From Treponema sp. UBA1233 (GTDB lineage Bacteria; Spirochaetota; Spirochaetia; Treponematales; Treponemataceae), in the NCBI GenBank assembly GCA_002309305.1, contig DBWR01000033.1, positions 131,452 to 144,970 of the forward strand: DNA of 13,519 bases, read 5' to 3'. The notes beneath the pieces are model-generated. The model did not search any database. It saw only the letters and a program-made list of their open reading frames with translations, and was not told the DNA's origin. Position 1 is the first letter of the stretch. Every line of letters starts with the position of its first letter. Positions 1 through 6,060 of the stretch are shown here, one piece after another. Made by a program: the position numbers and the translations under genes.

Positions 1-402
1 GTCTGTTGCCACAAAAAGCGGAATCTTGAACCTGCATTCCTGAGCCTCTTCCTGAAGCTGCTTTACGGATTTTGCAACCTGCTGGATGTTGTTTGTATTC
101 CAGCCGAAAACCTTTACGCTTCCCAAACTCCTTTGGGTAACCCATGCGTTCAACAGTGGACTTGGTTCTGCACCCGCCCAACCGAACATCAGTGTCTGAG
201 CCAGAAGCTCGCTGTCGTCCATTCGGTCGCTTATCGCCAATGCAAGAATGTCGTTTTCGTAATTGCTCCAGAACGTGATGTTTGCAGGAAGTGCATCGGC
301 CGCCGCCTGTTTGGAAACGGTAACTGCGCTTCCCTGACAAAAGAGTCCCGCGCTGATTGCAAGTGGTATTGATAGGTATGCAAGGATTTTTTTGATCTTC
401 AT
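1..402 (-). CDS. GH3-family beta-N-acetylhexosaminidase-like protein, N-terminal part (runs off left edge)
   Basis: This is the first 134 codons of a secreted glycosidase; the rest lies beyond the window. Residues 1 to about 25 form a signal peptide (MKIKK followed by a hydrophobic stretch). Cys22 is preceded by Gly-Leu-Phe, a poor lipobox, so secretion is likelier than lipidation. From about residue 64 the pattern LLAQTLMFGW, then GSVKVFGWNTNN, a helix rich in Gln and Glu, and IPLFVATD matches the first strands of the GH3 NagZ-like TIM barrel, in which the substrate-binding aspartate follows 'IPLF'. Family members remove terminal GlcNAc or related sugars from peptidoglycan or glycans. The ATG overlaps the TGA of trxB (ATGA), and a GAGG lies 7 bases upstream inside trxB, so translation is coupled to trxB. 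Catalytic residues are not in the window, so the exact substrate cannot be read. Confidence 0.72.
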   Translation of the reverse strand, partial: MKIKKILAYLSIPLAISAGLFCQGSAVTVSKQAAADALPANITFWSNYENDILALAISDRMDDSELLAQTLMFGWAGAEPSPLLNAWVTQRSLGSVKVFGWNTNNIQQVAKSVKQLQEEAQECRFKIPLFVATD

Positions 403-1346
403 TTATATTCCTCGTTTTTTAACAGTCGGATGTAGTTTTGTGCTGAATGTGATGCAATGGCTCCATCTGAACAAGCCGTGACAATCTGCCTGAATGTCTT
501 TGAACGCACGTCGCCAGCCGCAAACAGTCCCGGTATGGAAGTTTCCATGTCTTCGCCCGTGATGATGTAGCCCGCTTCGTCCGTCTTGAGGCTTGAAAAA
601 AGTGAAGTCTGCGGGATCATTCCCACAAATATGAATGCTCCGGAAGTTTCCAGAGTTGATTTTTCTCCGCTGACAGTGTCGGTCAATTCAACTGAACTGA
701 GCGTCTTGTCCCCAATAAATCTGGTTACGCTGGAATTGAACCTGACTGAAATCTTGGGATTGGAAAGTAACCTTTGTGCAACAGCCTTTTGCGCCCTGAA
801 CTGACTCTTGCGGTGAATCACGGTAACATGACTGCAGAGGGTTGCAAGGTAAACAGCCTCATCGCATGCAGAATCTCCTCCGCCAACGACAACCACATCC
901 TTGTTTTTGAAGAAAGGACCGTCGCAAGTGGCACAGTATGAAACGCCCCTGCCGCTGAATTCCTTTTCTCCTTCGGCACCAAGAGTCCTGTGTTCCGCAC
1001 CTGTTGCCGCAACCAATGCCAGTGAAGTATATTGGGTGTTATTGGTTTTTACAACAAAATGACCTTCAATCTTATCTATGGATGAAACAGCAGCCTGCTT
1101 TATCTGGGCCCCAAAAGATTCCGCCTGATTCTTCATCGTGGCAATCCACTGCCAGCCCTGTACGGGAGGAAAAACGCCGGGATAGTTTTCCAGATTGAAT
1201 ATGTTTGCCGCCTGACCTCCGCCAAGCCCCTGATCCAGAACAAGGGTCTTTAGATTTGCCCTGGCAGAATACTGTGCGGCCGAAAGCCCTGCTGGACCTG
1301 CTCCGAGTATAATCAAATCATATTCATTTGTTTCTGAATTTTCCAT
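399..1346 (-). CDS. trxB: Thioredoxin reductase (NADPH)
   Basis: This cytoplasmic flavoenzyme passes electrons from NADPH through FAD and a redox disulfide to thioredoxin (EC 1.8.1.9). At 315 residues it has the usual length. The FAD-binding GAGPAG motif is at 15-20, the redox-active CATC at 138-141, and the NADPH-binding VVGGGDSA at 153-160, followed by HRKSQFRAQK, whose basic residues suit the NADP 2'-phosphate. The C-terminal FAD motif GLFAAGDVRSKTFRQIVTACSDGA is present. The start ATG has no Shine-Dalgarno; a TATAAT box ends six bases before it, so the mRNA may be leaderless. The stop overlaps the start of the downstream GH3 gene by four bases. No thioredoxin gene is in the window. Identification is secure. 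Confidence 0.96.
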   Translation of the reverse strand: MENSETNEYDLIILGAGPAGLSAAQYSARANLKTLVLDQGLGGGQAANIFNLENYPGVFPPVQGWQWIATMKNQAESFGAQIKQAAVSSIDKIEGHFVVKTNNTQYTSLALVAATGAEHRTLGAEGEKEFSGRGVSYCATCDGPFFKNKDVVVVGGGDSACDEAVYLATLCSHVTVIHRKSQFRAQKAVAQRLLSNPKISVRFNSSVTRFIGDKTLSSVELTDTVSGEKSTLETSGAFIFVGMIPQTSLFSSLKTDEAGYIITGEDMETSIPGLFAAGDVRSKTFRQIVTACSDGAIASHSAQNYIRLLKNEEYK

Positions 1347-1352
1347 AACAAG

Positions 1353-1381
1353 ATTATAAACTATATGCCTAAAAGTTTAAA
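1353..1381 (-). promoter_or_regulatory. Predicted sigma-70-type promoter of trxB
   Basis: Reading the minus strand, TTTAAA (1381-1376) and TATAAT (1358-1353) are separated by 17 bases. The -10 is a perfect consensus and the -35 matches at 4 of 6. Only six bases (CTTGTT) separate the -10 from the ATG. The -35 lies inside the last codons of the upstream peptidase-like gene, whose stop is only 22 bases before trxB. Confidence 0.6.
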
Positions 1382-4278
1382 GATGTAACAAAGGAAAGCG
1401 TGAACGGTTTGCTGGATTTATCCCTGGGGAAATATGTGAACTTCATTCCGTAATCCTGAACCATGGATGATGATGCAAATATGCCTGTGTTGATTGTTCC
1501 GGAAAGAGTTGCCGTCACGCTGATGGAATCACCGTATGCAAGCGGACTTTCCCTTAGGGTGTCGGCCAGTGTAAAAATTGAAGTGTTTGCGTTTTCGTCT
1601 TCAAAGTAGAAGGTATATTCACCGCGCAGGGTAAAATTGTTGAAGTAAAGCGGGAAGAATGTCAGGCCCTTTTGGATTTCTGCTGAAAACAAGACCGAGC
1701 TTATGTTTGTGGCAAAGGCTATCTGTCGTGTCGGTGCAAAATATGCCGTTGCCTTTATCGGAAGGTTGTATGTCAGGCGGTTGGAACATTCGATAGGAAT
1801 AAGGTTTGGAAGTGCCACGCTTAAAACAGGATACAGGCTTTGTGTGATTTTTCCCTTGACGAAGCCATCTGTTTCGTCTATGAAATTGCTTGAATAAATG
1901 TCCCAGTTCAACTGAACGGAAACACCTCCGATGTTGTTTTGTCCTGTCCCCATCCTCCTCATCGTGGTGAGCTGGATTACAAAATTGTTGGTGAAAGAAA
2001 GGTAGAATGTGTCGTCCCTATTGTCGTAAGACCTGACGATGTTGCCGTATGCGTTTTCGTATGTGCCGTTTTTATTCGTTTCCTGATGTCCAAGAAACAG
2101 AAGGGAAGTGTCCTGAGCCAAAAGATAGAAAAAGTTGTTGAGCGATATCCTCGTGTTGAATGTAGAACTCAAAGTCGCCTGAAAGAATCCGTCTTCGTTG
2201 AACAGAACCGTCGGCAGTATCTGATAGTTGAAGAATGAACTGTTGCCTCCACCGCGAATCAAAGTCATGAAGCCGCCAATCTTCTTCCAGGGGTATGTTC
2301 CTCCACCAAACGCAAAATGATTTCCGTCCCAGGGGTTTGAGGTAATCCATGTAAGTCCCAAAAGAATTATGTCATCCGGCTTTCCGTTCTGCTTGTATTC
2401 CTGAATGTATGAAAGCGGTGCGAAGATTCCCTTTCCGTAGAATATCGTGTTCCAGTCCTGTGCACCCTCAAGAATTTCCTGTGCGTTTAAAAGGCTTTGT
2501 TCCCTGTCCGCTTCCTGTCCCTGCAACGATTTTACTTTTATCGTGCTTTTTGTAAAGGCCGGAGCATCTGAGTCCTGCATGAACAATCCATTCCTGTCAA
2601 CAAAGTTGCCCGTAAAAAAGTATTTGCCGTTGAATGCAGCAGGATAATAGACTCCACCGGAAATGTCAGAGTCACCAAGCTCAAGGACTGCATTACCGTC
2701 GTCCGTCAATACAAGCCTGCCCAAGCGTGGAAGGGTATCCATTCTTGCCCATGAAAACAAGAGTGTGGAATCATCTTGTGCCGAAAGCCCCTGCAAAAAC
2801 AATCCTGTTTCTGAGAGGTCCATTTCAAGATGATTCATGTCGGAGTCAAAAATCCTGACCGCCGCCTTACCGTTCTTTTTGTAAATGCATGCGATTCGTC
2901 CCCGTCCAAAATCTAAGGGAGAAAAAATGTATTCACCCCGCGGAAAATTCCAGATGGAAACCTGTTCGGCTTTTTTTATTTTATTTGATTTCCCGCTTCC
3001 ATTTGTTATGATTCTGTATCTTACAAGGCTTTCGTTTTGTCCCTGGGTTTTTACTGCACATAAAAAGGTTCCCTCTTCCGTCTGCATGACAAAGGGGGCT
3101 CTGAGTGACTTTTCGTTTATCTGAACATGGCTTTTGTTCTGCGTGTCATAAACCGAAACTTTGGAAACCGGTTCCGCCGCATTTGGTGAAAAATAAGATA
3201 CTGCAAGATAGCGACCGTCCCTGGAAAGAGAGATAGTATCGATGTTTGCTTTGGTGAGGAATTTTTTTGGCTTTAAAAGCTTTCCGTTTTCATCGGCTGT
3301 TGTAATCCACACTGTGGAAGTCTTTTGGTCAAGCCATGCGACTTTATCCTTGCCCGATGTGACATGCGAATAAAGGAAACCGTTTGTGCTTGTTCCAGGA
3401 ACAGTTTGAATTGATTCGATTTCCCCTGCATGAAGAATGTTTTCCGGCACATAGAGGGATTCCTGAAATTCCTTCCATGCCGTATTGATGCTTTTTCCAT
3501 AAACCTTTTTAAAGACCAGCTGATATGTCACTGTGTGAGTGTTGATTCCGGCGTACCAGAATTCAGCATATTTTTCCATGCCGTATTCATCCTGAAGCCA
3601 CTTGGTAAAAGGTCCTCCAAACGCATAGGGCATTGTTCCCCCAGGATGAATGTCCCTTGCTCCAGTTACGTCTGCCTGAGATGGAAATGATCCCTGGATT
3701 TTTGCCTGACGAACTGTATGCATGTAGTATGGGTTGTTGAGCCTTCCGAATCCACCCTTGCTTTCTTCCGCAACCGCAGCACCTTCCTTGATAAAGGTCG
3801 TCATGTTCAGATAGTCACCCACTGTTACGACATCACCGAACACTTTTGCCATGAAGGTCCAGAACGGATTCTTCATGTTTATGGTAAGGGCATGTGTAAG
3901 CTCATGTTTGAATGTGTCGCAGATGGTATCTTCCATTACGCTCATGTTTTCCTGCGGAGGGGTGTCGTACAGTACGATGTGGTTGTATGTAAAGCTTGTG
4001 TAATATGCGTTGAATGTGTCGGTTGAGCCTGTGATTGTGACTGGCATACGGATAGCAGTTTCAATTCCGTAATCGGCACATATCTCCCTGTATATTTCAT
4101 CCGCATGAAGGGCAAGTTCCGCCGCACTTTCGCTTGAGCTTTCCGGGTAAATGATGTCAAAGAATTCGGTTTTAAAACACTTGAGCTTTTTCTGGTCGCT
4201 CATCAAACCTTCGTAGGCATGAAGATTGACTAGTGCAAACATAAGAGTCAAAAAAAGTATAAGGCGTTTTCCCCGCAT
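1369..4278 (-). CDS. Exported three-part protein: HExxH metallopeptidase head, propeller-like middle, barrel-like C-terminus
   Basis: The protein has 969 residues starting at ATG 4278, where GGGGGA sits 5 bases upstream and a signal peptide (MRGKR plus a hydrophobic run, cleavage near Ala21) follows. The reading frame stays open upstream but runs through tRNA-Cys, so the longer start is rejected. Domains: residues 22 to about 280 look like a peptidase-MA (gluzincin) domain with HELTH at 125-129 and a likely third zinc ligand Glu165 in FIKEGAAVAEE. Roughly 290-620 is beta-rich with a blade-like segment (DTISLSRDGRYLAVSYFS), resembling a TolB/PD40 propeller. Roughly 640-969 has alternating aromatic/polar strands and ends SFVTSLNF; a terminal Phe is typical of outer-membrane beta-barrels recognised by BAM. 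A surface-anchored protease is inferred; substrate unknown. The zinc motif is directly visible, while propeller and barrel are calls from sequence texture. Confidence 0.72.
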   Translation of the reverse strand: MRGKRLILFLTLMFALVNLHAYEGLMSDQKKLKCFKTEFFDIIYPESSSESAAELALHADEIYREICADYGIETAIRMPVTITGSTDTFNAYYTSFTYNHIVLYDTPPQENMSVMEDTICDTFKHELTHALTINMKNPFWTFMAKVFGDVVTVGDYLNMTTFIKEGAAVAEESKGGFGRLNNPYYMHTVRQAKIQGSFPSQADVTGARDIHPGGTMPYAFGGPFTKWLQDEYGMEKYAEFWYAGINTHTVTYQLVFKKVYGKSINTAWKEFQESLYVPENILHAGEIESIQTVPGTSTNGFLYSHVTSGKDKVAWLDQKTSTVWITTADENGKLLKPKKFLTKANIDTISLSRDGRYLAVSYFSPNAAEPVSKVSVYDTQNKSHVQINEKSLRAPFVMQTEEGTFLCAVKTQGQNESLVRYRIITNGSGKSNKIKKAEQVSIWNFPRGEYIFSPLDFGRGRIACIYKKNGKAAVRIFDSDMNHLEMDLSETGLFLQGLSAQDDSTLLFSWARMDTLPRLGRLVLTDDGNAVLELGDSDISGGVYYPAAFNGKYFFTGNFVDRNGLFMQDSDAPAFTKSTIKVKSLQGQEADREQSLLNAQEILEGAQDWNTIFYGKGIFAPLSYIQEYKQNGKPDDIILLGLTWITSNPWDGNHFAFGGGTYPWKKIGGFMTLIRGGGNSSFFNYQILPTVLFNEDGFFQATLSSTFNTRISLNNFFYLLAQDTSLLFLGHQETNKNGTYENAYGNIVRSYDNRDDTFYLSFTNNFVIQLTTMRRMGTGQNNIGGVSVQLNWDIYSSNFIDETDGFVKGKITQSLYPVLSVALPNLIPIECSNRLTYNLPIKATAYFAPTRQIAFATNISSVLFSAEIQKGLTFFPLYFNNFTLRGEYTFYFEDENANTSIFTLADTLRESPLAYGDSISVTATLSGTINTGIFASSSMVQDYGMKFTYFPRDKSSKPFTLSFVTSLNF

Positions 4279-4429
4279 TTTGTCCCCCGGCTTCGACAAA
4301 AAAGGCCGGCCACAAATTGCAGTCGGCACATATATGTGCAAAACCGTCACCGGTAATGCTTCAGGTTGCTGCTTGGCAATACAACCTGCTAAGGAGCAGC
4401 GGCTTTTAAAAGCATACTGCCCCTGATTT
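4279..4429 (-). promoter_or_regulatory. Dyad-rich leader between tRNA-Cys terminator and the metallopeptidase gene
   Basis: No gene is seen in these 151 bases, but several inverted repeats follow one another: GCTTTTAAAAGC (4402-4413), CAGGTTG/CAACCTG (4362-4368 with 4382-4388), ACCG/CGGT (4343-4354), the 14-base perfect palindrome GCACATATATGTGC (4326-4339), GGCCGGCC (4304-4311) and CCGGC/GCCGG (4287-4291 with 4305-4309). The last pair abuts the Shine-Dalgarno. On the minus strand a run of six T follows GGCCGGCC. No convincing -35/-10 pair was found. A structured, possibly attenuating 5' leader or operator region is an inference. Confidence 0.35.
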
Positions 4430-4469
4430 AAAAAACAAAAAGGGCTGCCAAGTTTTCCTAAAACAGCCC
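4430..4469 (-). terminator. Rho-independent terminator of tRNA-Cys
   Basis: On the minus strand GGGCTG (4469-4464) pairs with CAGCCC (4447-4442), with an additional TTTT/AAAA pairing inside the loop. A T-rich tract (TTTTTGTTTTTT, 4441-4430) follows at once. It begins six bases after the tRNA 3' end, as expected for a monocistronic tRNA transcript. Confidence 0.85.
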
Positions 4470-4474
4470 CTCTA

Positions 4475-4546
4475 AGGCGTCTGGCGGAATCGAACCGCCG
4501 CATGAAGGTTTTGCAGACCTGTCCCTTACCGCTTGGGTAAGACGCC
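4475..4546 (-). tRNA. tRNA-Cys (anticodon GCA)
   Basis: The 72-base cloverleaf has a 7-bp acceptor stem (GGCGTCT with AGACGCC), an anticodon arm AGGT-CTGCAAA-ACCT giving anticodon GCA, and a T arm GGCGG-TTCGATT-CCGCC. The discriminator base is U, as is usual for tRNA-Cys. CCA is not encoded (the following bases are TAG), so it must be added by CCA transferase. The gene has its own strong promoter and terminator. Confidence 0.96.
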
Positions 4547-4560
4547 AAAATTATGTCAGA

Positions 4561-4589
4561 ATATTATCAAAAATCACCGTACGTGTCAA
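4561..4589 (-). promoter_or_regulatory. Strong sigma-70-type promoter of tRNA-Cys
   Basis: On the minus strand TTGACA (4589-4584, perfect) and TAATAT (4566-4561) are spaced by 17 bases, and the tRNA 5' end is 14 bases past the -10. The -35 begins 8 bases after the stop of the upstream lipoprotein gene. The match is among the best in the window, as expected for a stable-RNA gene. Confidence 0.85.
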
Positions 4590-4597
4590 GAGCGGGA

Positions 4598-5056
4598 TTA
4601 TTGCTGAACTTCCTGTGATGCAGCTTTTTCCGCCCTGATTCTTGTGACCTCAGCTTCAGGAACCTTTGCCAGATCTATTGCTGCCAGCTTCTTGAATTTG
4701 CCGGGCAATACGCCAGGTGCCACATTGTTGTAAATGTAGAGGATCTGGTCCAGACGTGGTACTGCTTCATCGTAATTCTTTTTCTTTATGTCCAGATGGG
4801 CAAGCTCATAGTTTGCTTCGATATAAATGTCCGCTTCGTTGCCGTGCTTTTCCAGCAGCTGTTCGTAATAATAGCGGGCAAGCTTTGTGTTTCCCTGGTC
4901 GGTTGCATTTTGTGCCAGCTGAATTATCTGATGCGGGTCATCGGGAACCGTATCCGGTATGGAAGTACATGATGCTGCCAGAAATGCTGTCAGTACGATT
5001 GCCAGTGTAAATGCGGTTTTGAATAATCTTTTGCCAATAAATTTTGAATCTTTCAT
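4598..5056 (-). CDS. Small lipoprotein with TPR-like repeats
   Basis: The 152-residue protein carries a basic start and hydrophobic segment ending in LAASC, so Cys30 is the probable lipidation site; such relaxed lipoboxes are usual in spirochaetes. Residues about 40-110 form paired helices (IIQLAQNATDQGNTKLARYYYEQLLEKHG, then YELAHLDIKKKNYDEAVPRLDQIL, each broken by the turn) with the small/aromatic spacing of tetratricopeptide repeats. The C-terminus is charged and helical. It is probably a periplasmic protein anchored to a membrane and acting as a binding scaffold; partner unknown. The start is supported by TGGA five bases upstream. It follows the GH16 gene on the same strand but has its own promoter and a 5'-UTR stem, so it need not share that gene's regulation. 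Confidence 0.75.
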   Translation of the reverse strand: MKDSKFIGKRLFKTAFTLAIVLTAFLAASCTSIPDTVPDDPHQIIQLAQNATDQGNTKLARYYYEQLLEKHGNEADIYIEANYELAHLDIKKKNYDEAVPRLDQILYIYNNVAPGVLPGKFKKLAAIDLAKVPEAEVTRIRAEKAASQEVQQ

Positions 5057-5065
5057 TTTTCCAGT

Positions 5066-5090
5066 GTATCATTTTTTTATAAATTGATAC
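5066..5090 (-). promoter_or_regulatory. 5'-UTR inverted repeat before the TPR-like lipoprotein
   Basis: GTATCA (5090-5085) and TGATAC (5071-5066) can pair around a 13-base A/T loop, just upstream of the ribosome-binding GGA. It could affect mRNA stability or ribosome access; no function is demonstrated by the sequence. Confidence 0.3.
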
Positions 5091-5099
5091 ATACCTTTC

Positions 5100-5128
5100 C
5101 TTATAAATTTTTTGTCTGTAAAAGTAAA
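5100..5128 (-). promoter_or_regulatory. Predicted promoter of the TPR-like lipoprotein gene
   Basis: On the minus strand TTTACT (5128-5123) and TATAAG (5105-5100) are 17 bases apart, matching consensus at 4/6 and 5/6. It lies between the GH16 stop and the lipoprotein start, giving a leader of about 40 bases. Confidence 0.5.
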
Positions 5129-5158
5129 ACAAACGGACTTAATTCAGGTTACGCTTTT

Positions 5159-5965
5159 TCAGTTTTTTTGGTAAACCCTGACGTAATCAATGTCCATTTC
5201 CGCCTTTTCCAGGTCTTTTGCAACACCTTTCTGACCGCCCCAGCTTCCGCCTATTGCTACGTTCAGAATCATGTAGAAATTGTGGTCAAACGGCCATTCC
5301 TCGGAATCATCGCTCAATTTGTCGAACTTGAAGAAAGGTTTTCCGTCAACAAACCACTGTATGTATTCTTCGGTCCATTCAATTGCGTAGACATGATATT
5401 TTGTCGTGGTATTTTTGATTATGTCGTTGTTGTTCTTCTGGGTGTTTTTCTTGTGGTTGTAGGCTCCAGTGTGCGCAGTTGTGTGAATCCTGTCCGGATC
5501 AAAGCCCACAGATTCCATGATGTCAATTTCTCCAGAGCGTGGCCATCCGCCATGCTTGTCAAATTCCGGCATCATCCAAATTGCAGGCCATGTTCCCACT
5601 CCAGCTGGAAGTTTTGCCTTTATTTCAAAATATCCGTATGTCCATGAATGCTTGTACTGGGTCTTTAGCCTTGCACTTGTCCATTTGCTTCCTTCCTTGA
5701 GGGCAACAATGGCAAGGTGACCGTCCTTTATGTAAGAGTTGTCCCTGGTGTCAGTGTATTTCTGCAATTCTGCGTTTCCCCAGCCGCCTCCACCGATGGA
5801 ATAATTCCAGTCATCTTCATTTGGAGCGCCGTCCACATCAAATTCATCCGACCAAACTAGGGAATACCCTTCCGGGACAAAAGCTCCATCCTTGGCCTTG
5901 CATGAACCAAGCATAAACAGGGCAAGTGAAAGACATGCAAATGCGGAAATTTTCAAAATCTTCAT
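5159..5965 (-). CDS. GH16 endo-beta-1,3-glucanase (laminarinase)-type lipoprotein
   Basis: This 268-residue enzyme is predicted to hydrolyse internal beta-1,3 (or mixed beta-1,3-1,4) glucan bonds. The signal peptide ends in LGSC, placing the lipidated Cys at 22. The body is a single GH16 jelly-roll domain from about 32 to the end: LVWSDEFD near 36-43, WGNAELQ at 62-68, TYGYFEIKAKLP at 109-120, GTWPAIWMM at 124-132, and the catalytic ExDxxE motif GEIDIMESVG with Glu146 (nucleophile), Asp148 and Glu151 (acid/base). It ends in the usual IDYVRVYQ strand. The order WPAIWMMP...GEIDIMES is typical of bacterial laminarinases. No carbohydrate-binding module is attached. A strong GAGGTG lies five bases before the ATG. 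It diverges from trkA. The fold and catalytic site are clear; the exact glucan is not. Confidence 0.93.
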   Translation of the reverse strand: MKILKISAFACLSLALFMLGSCKAKDGAFVPEGYSLVWSDEFDVDGAPNEDDWNYSIGGGGWGNAELQKYTDTRDNSYIKDGHLAIVALKEGSKWTSARLKTQYKHSWTYGYFEIKAKLPAGVGTWPAIWMMPEFDKHGGWPRSGEIDIMESVGFDPDRIHTTAHTGAYNHKKNTQKNNNDIIKNTTTKYHVYAIEWTEEYIQWFVDGKPFFKFDKLSDDSEEWPFDHNFYMILNVAIGGSWGGQKGVAKDLEKAEMDIDYVRVYQKN

Positions 5966-5982
5966 GATAACACCTCAAAAAA

Positions 5983-6011
5983 AATATCCCATAAAAATGA
6001 ATTGATGTCAA
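5983..6011 (-). promoter_or_regulatory. Predicted promoter of the GH16 gene
   Basis: On the minus strand TTGACA (6011-6006, perfect) is followed after 17 bases by GATATT (5988-5983, 4/6). The -35 is part of the imperfect dyad ATTGA-TG-TCAAT (6001-6012), which could be an operator. It lies back to back with the trkA promoter. Confidence 0.65.
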
Positions 6012-6024
6012 TCTGTCATTATCC

Positions 6025-6054
6025 TTGAAGTAATCTTTAATTTTGTGGTATAAT
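6025..6054 (+). promoter_or_regulatory. Predicted promoter of trkA-trkH
   Basis: TTGAAG (6025-6030) and a perfect TATAAT (6049-6054) are spaced by 18 bases. Six bases separate the -10 from the ATG at 6061, so transcription would begin at or within a base or two of the start codon. Confidence 0.65.
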
Positions 6055-6060
6055 GACTTT

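Noticed and set aside
4279..4548. Ninety-codon upstream extension of the metallopeptidase frame
   Set aside because: It would be translated through the tRNA-Cys gene and its terminator; a signal peptide and a good ribosome site begin at 4278.
5084..5647. Plus-strand open frame of 187 codons
   Set aside because: It lies opposite the GH16 gene with its catalytic motif; the frame has no recognisable domain and no ribosome site.
6001..6012. FNR/CRP-type binding site
   Set aside because: The two half sites are separated by only two bases, too close for the spacing of FNR or CRP boxes; retained only as an unnamed dyad.
6043..6060. In-frame TTG start for trkA
   Set aside because: It overlaps the TATAAT box and adds six residues before a Rossmann fold that naturally starts at ATG 6061.
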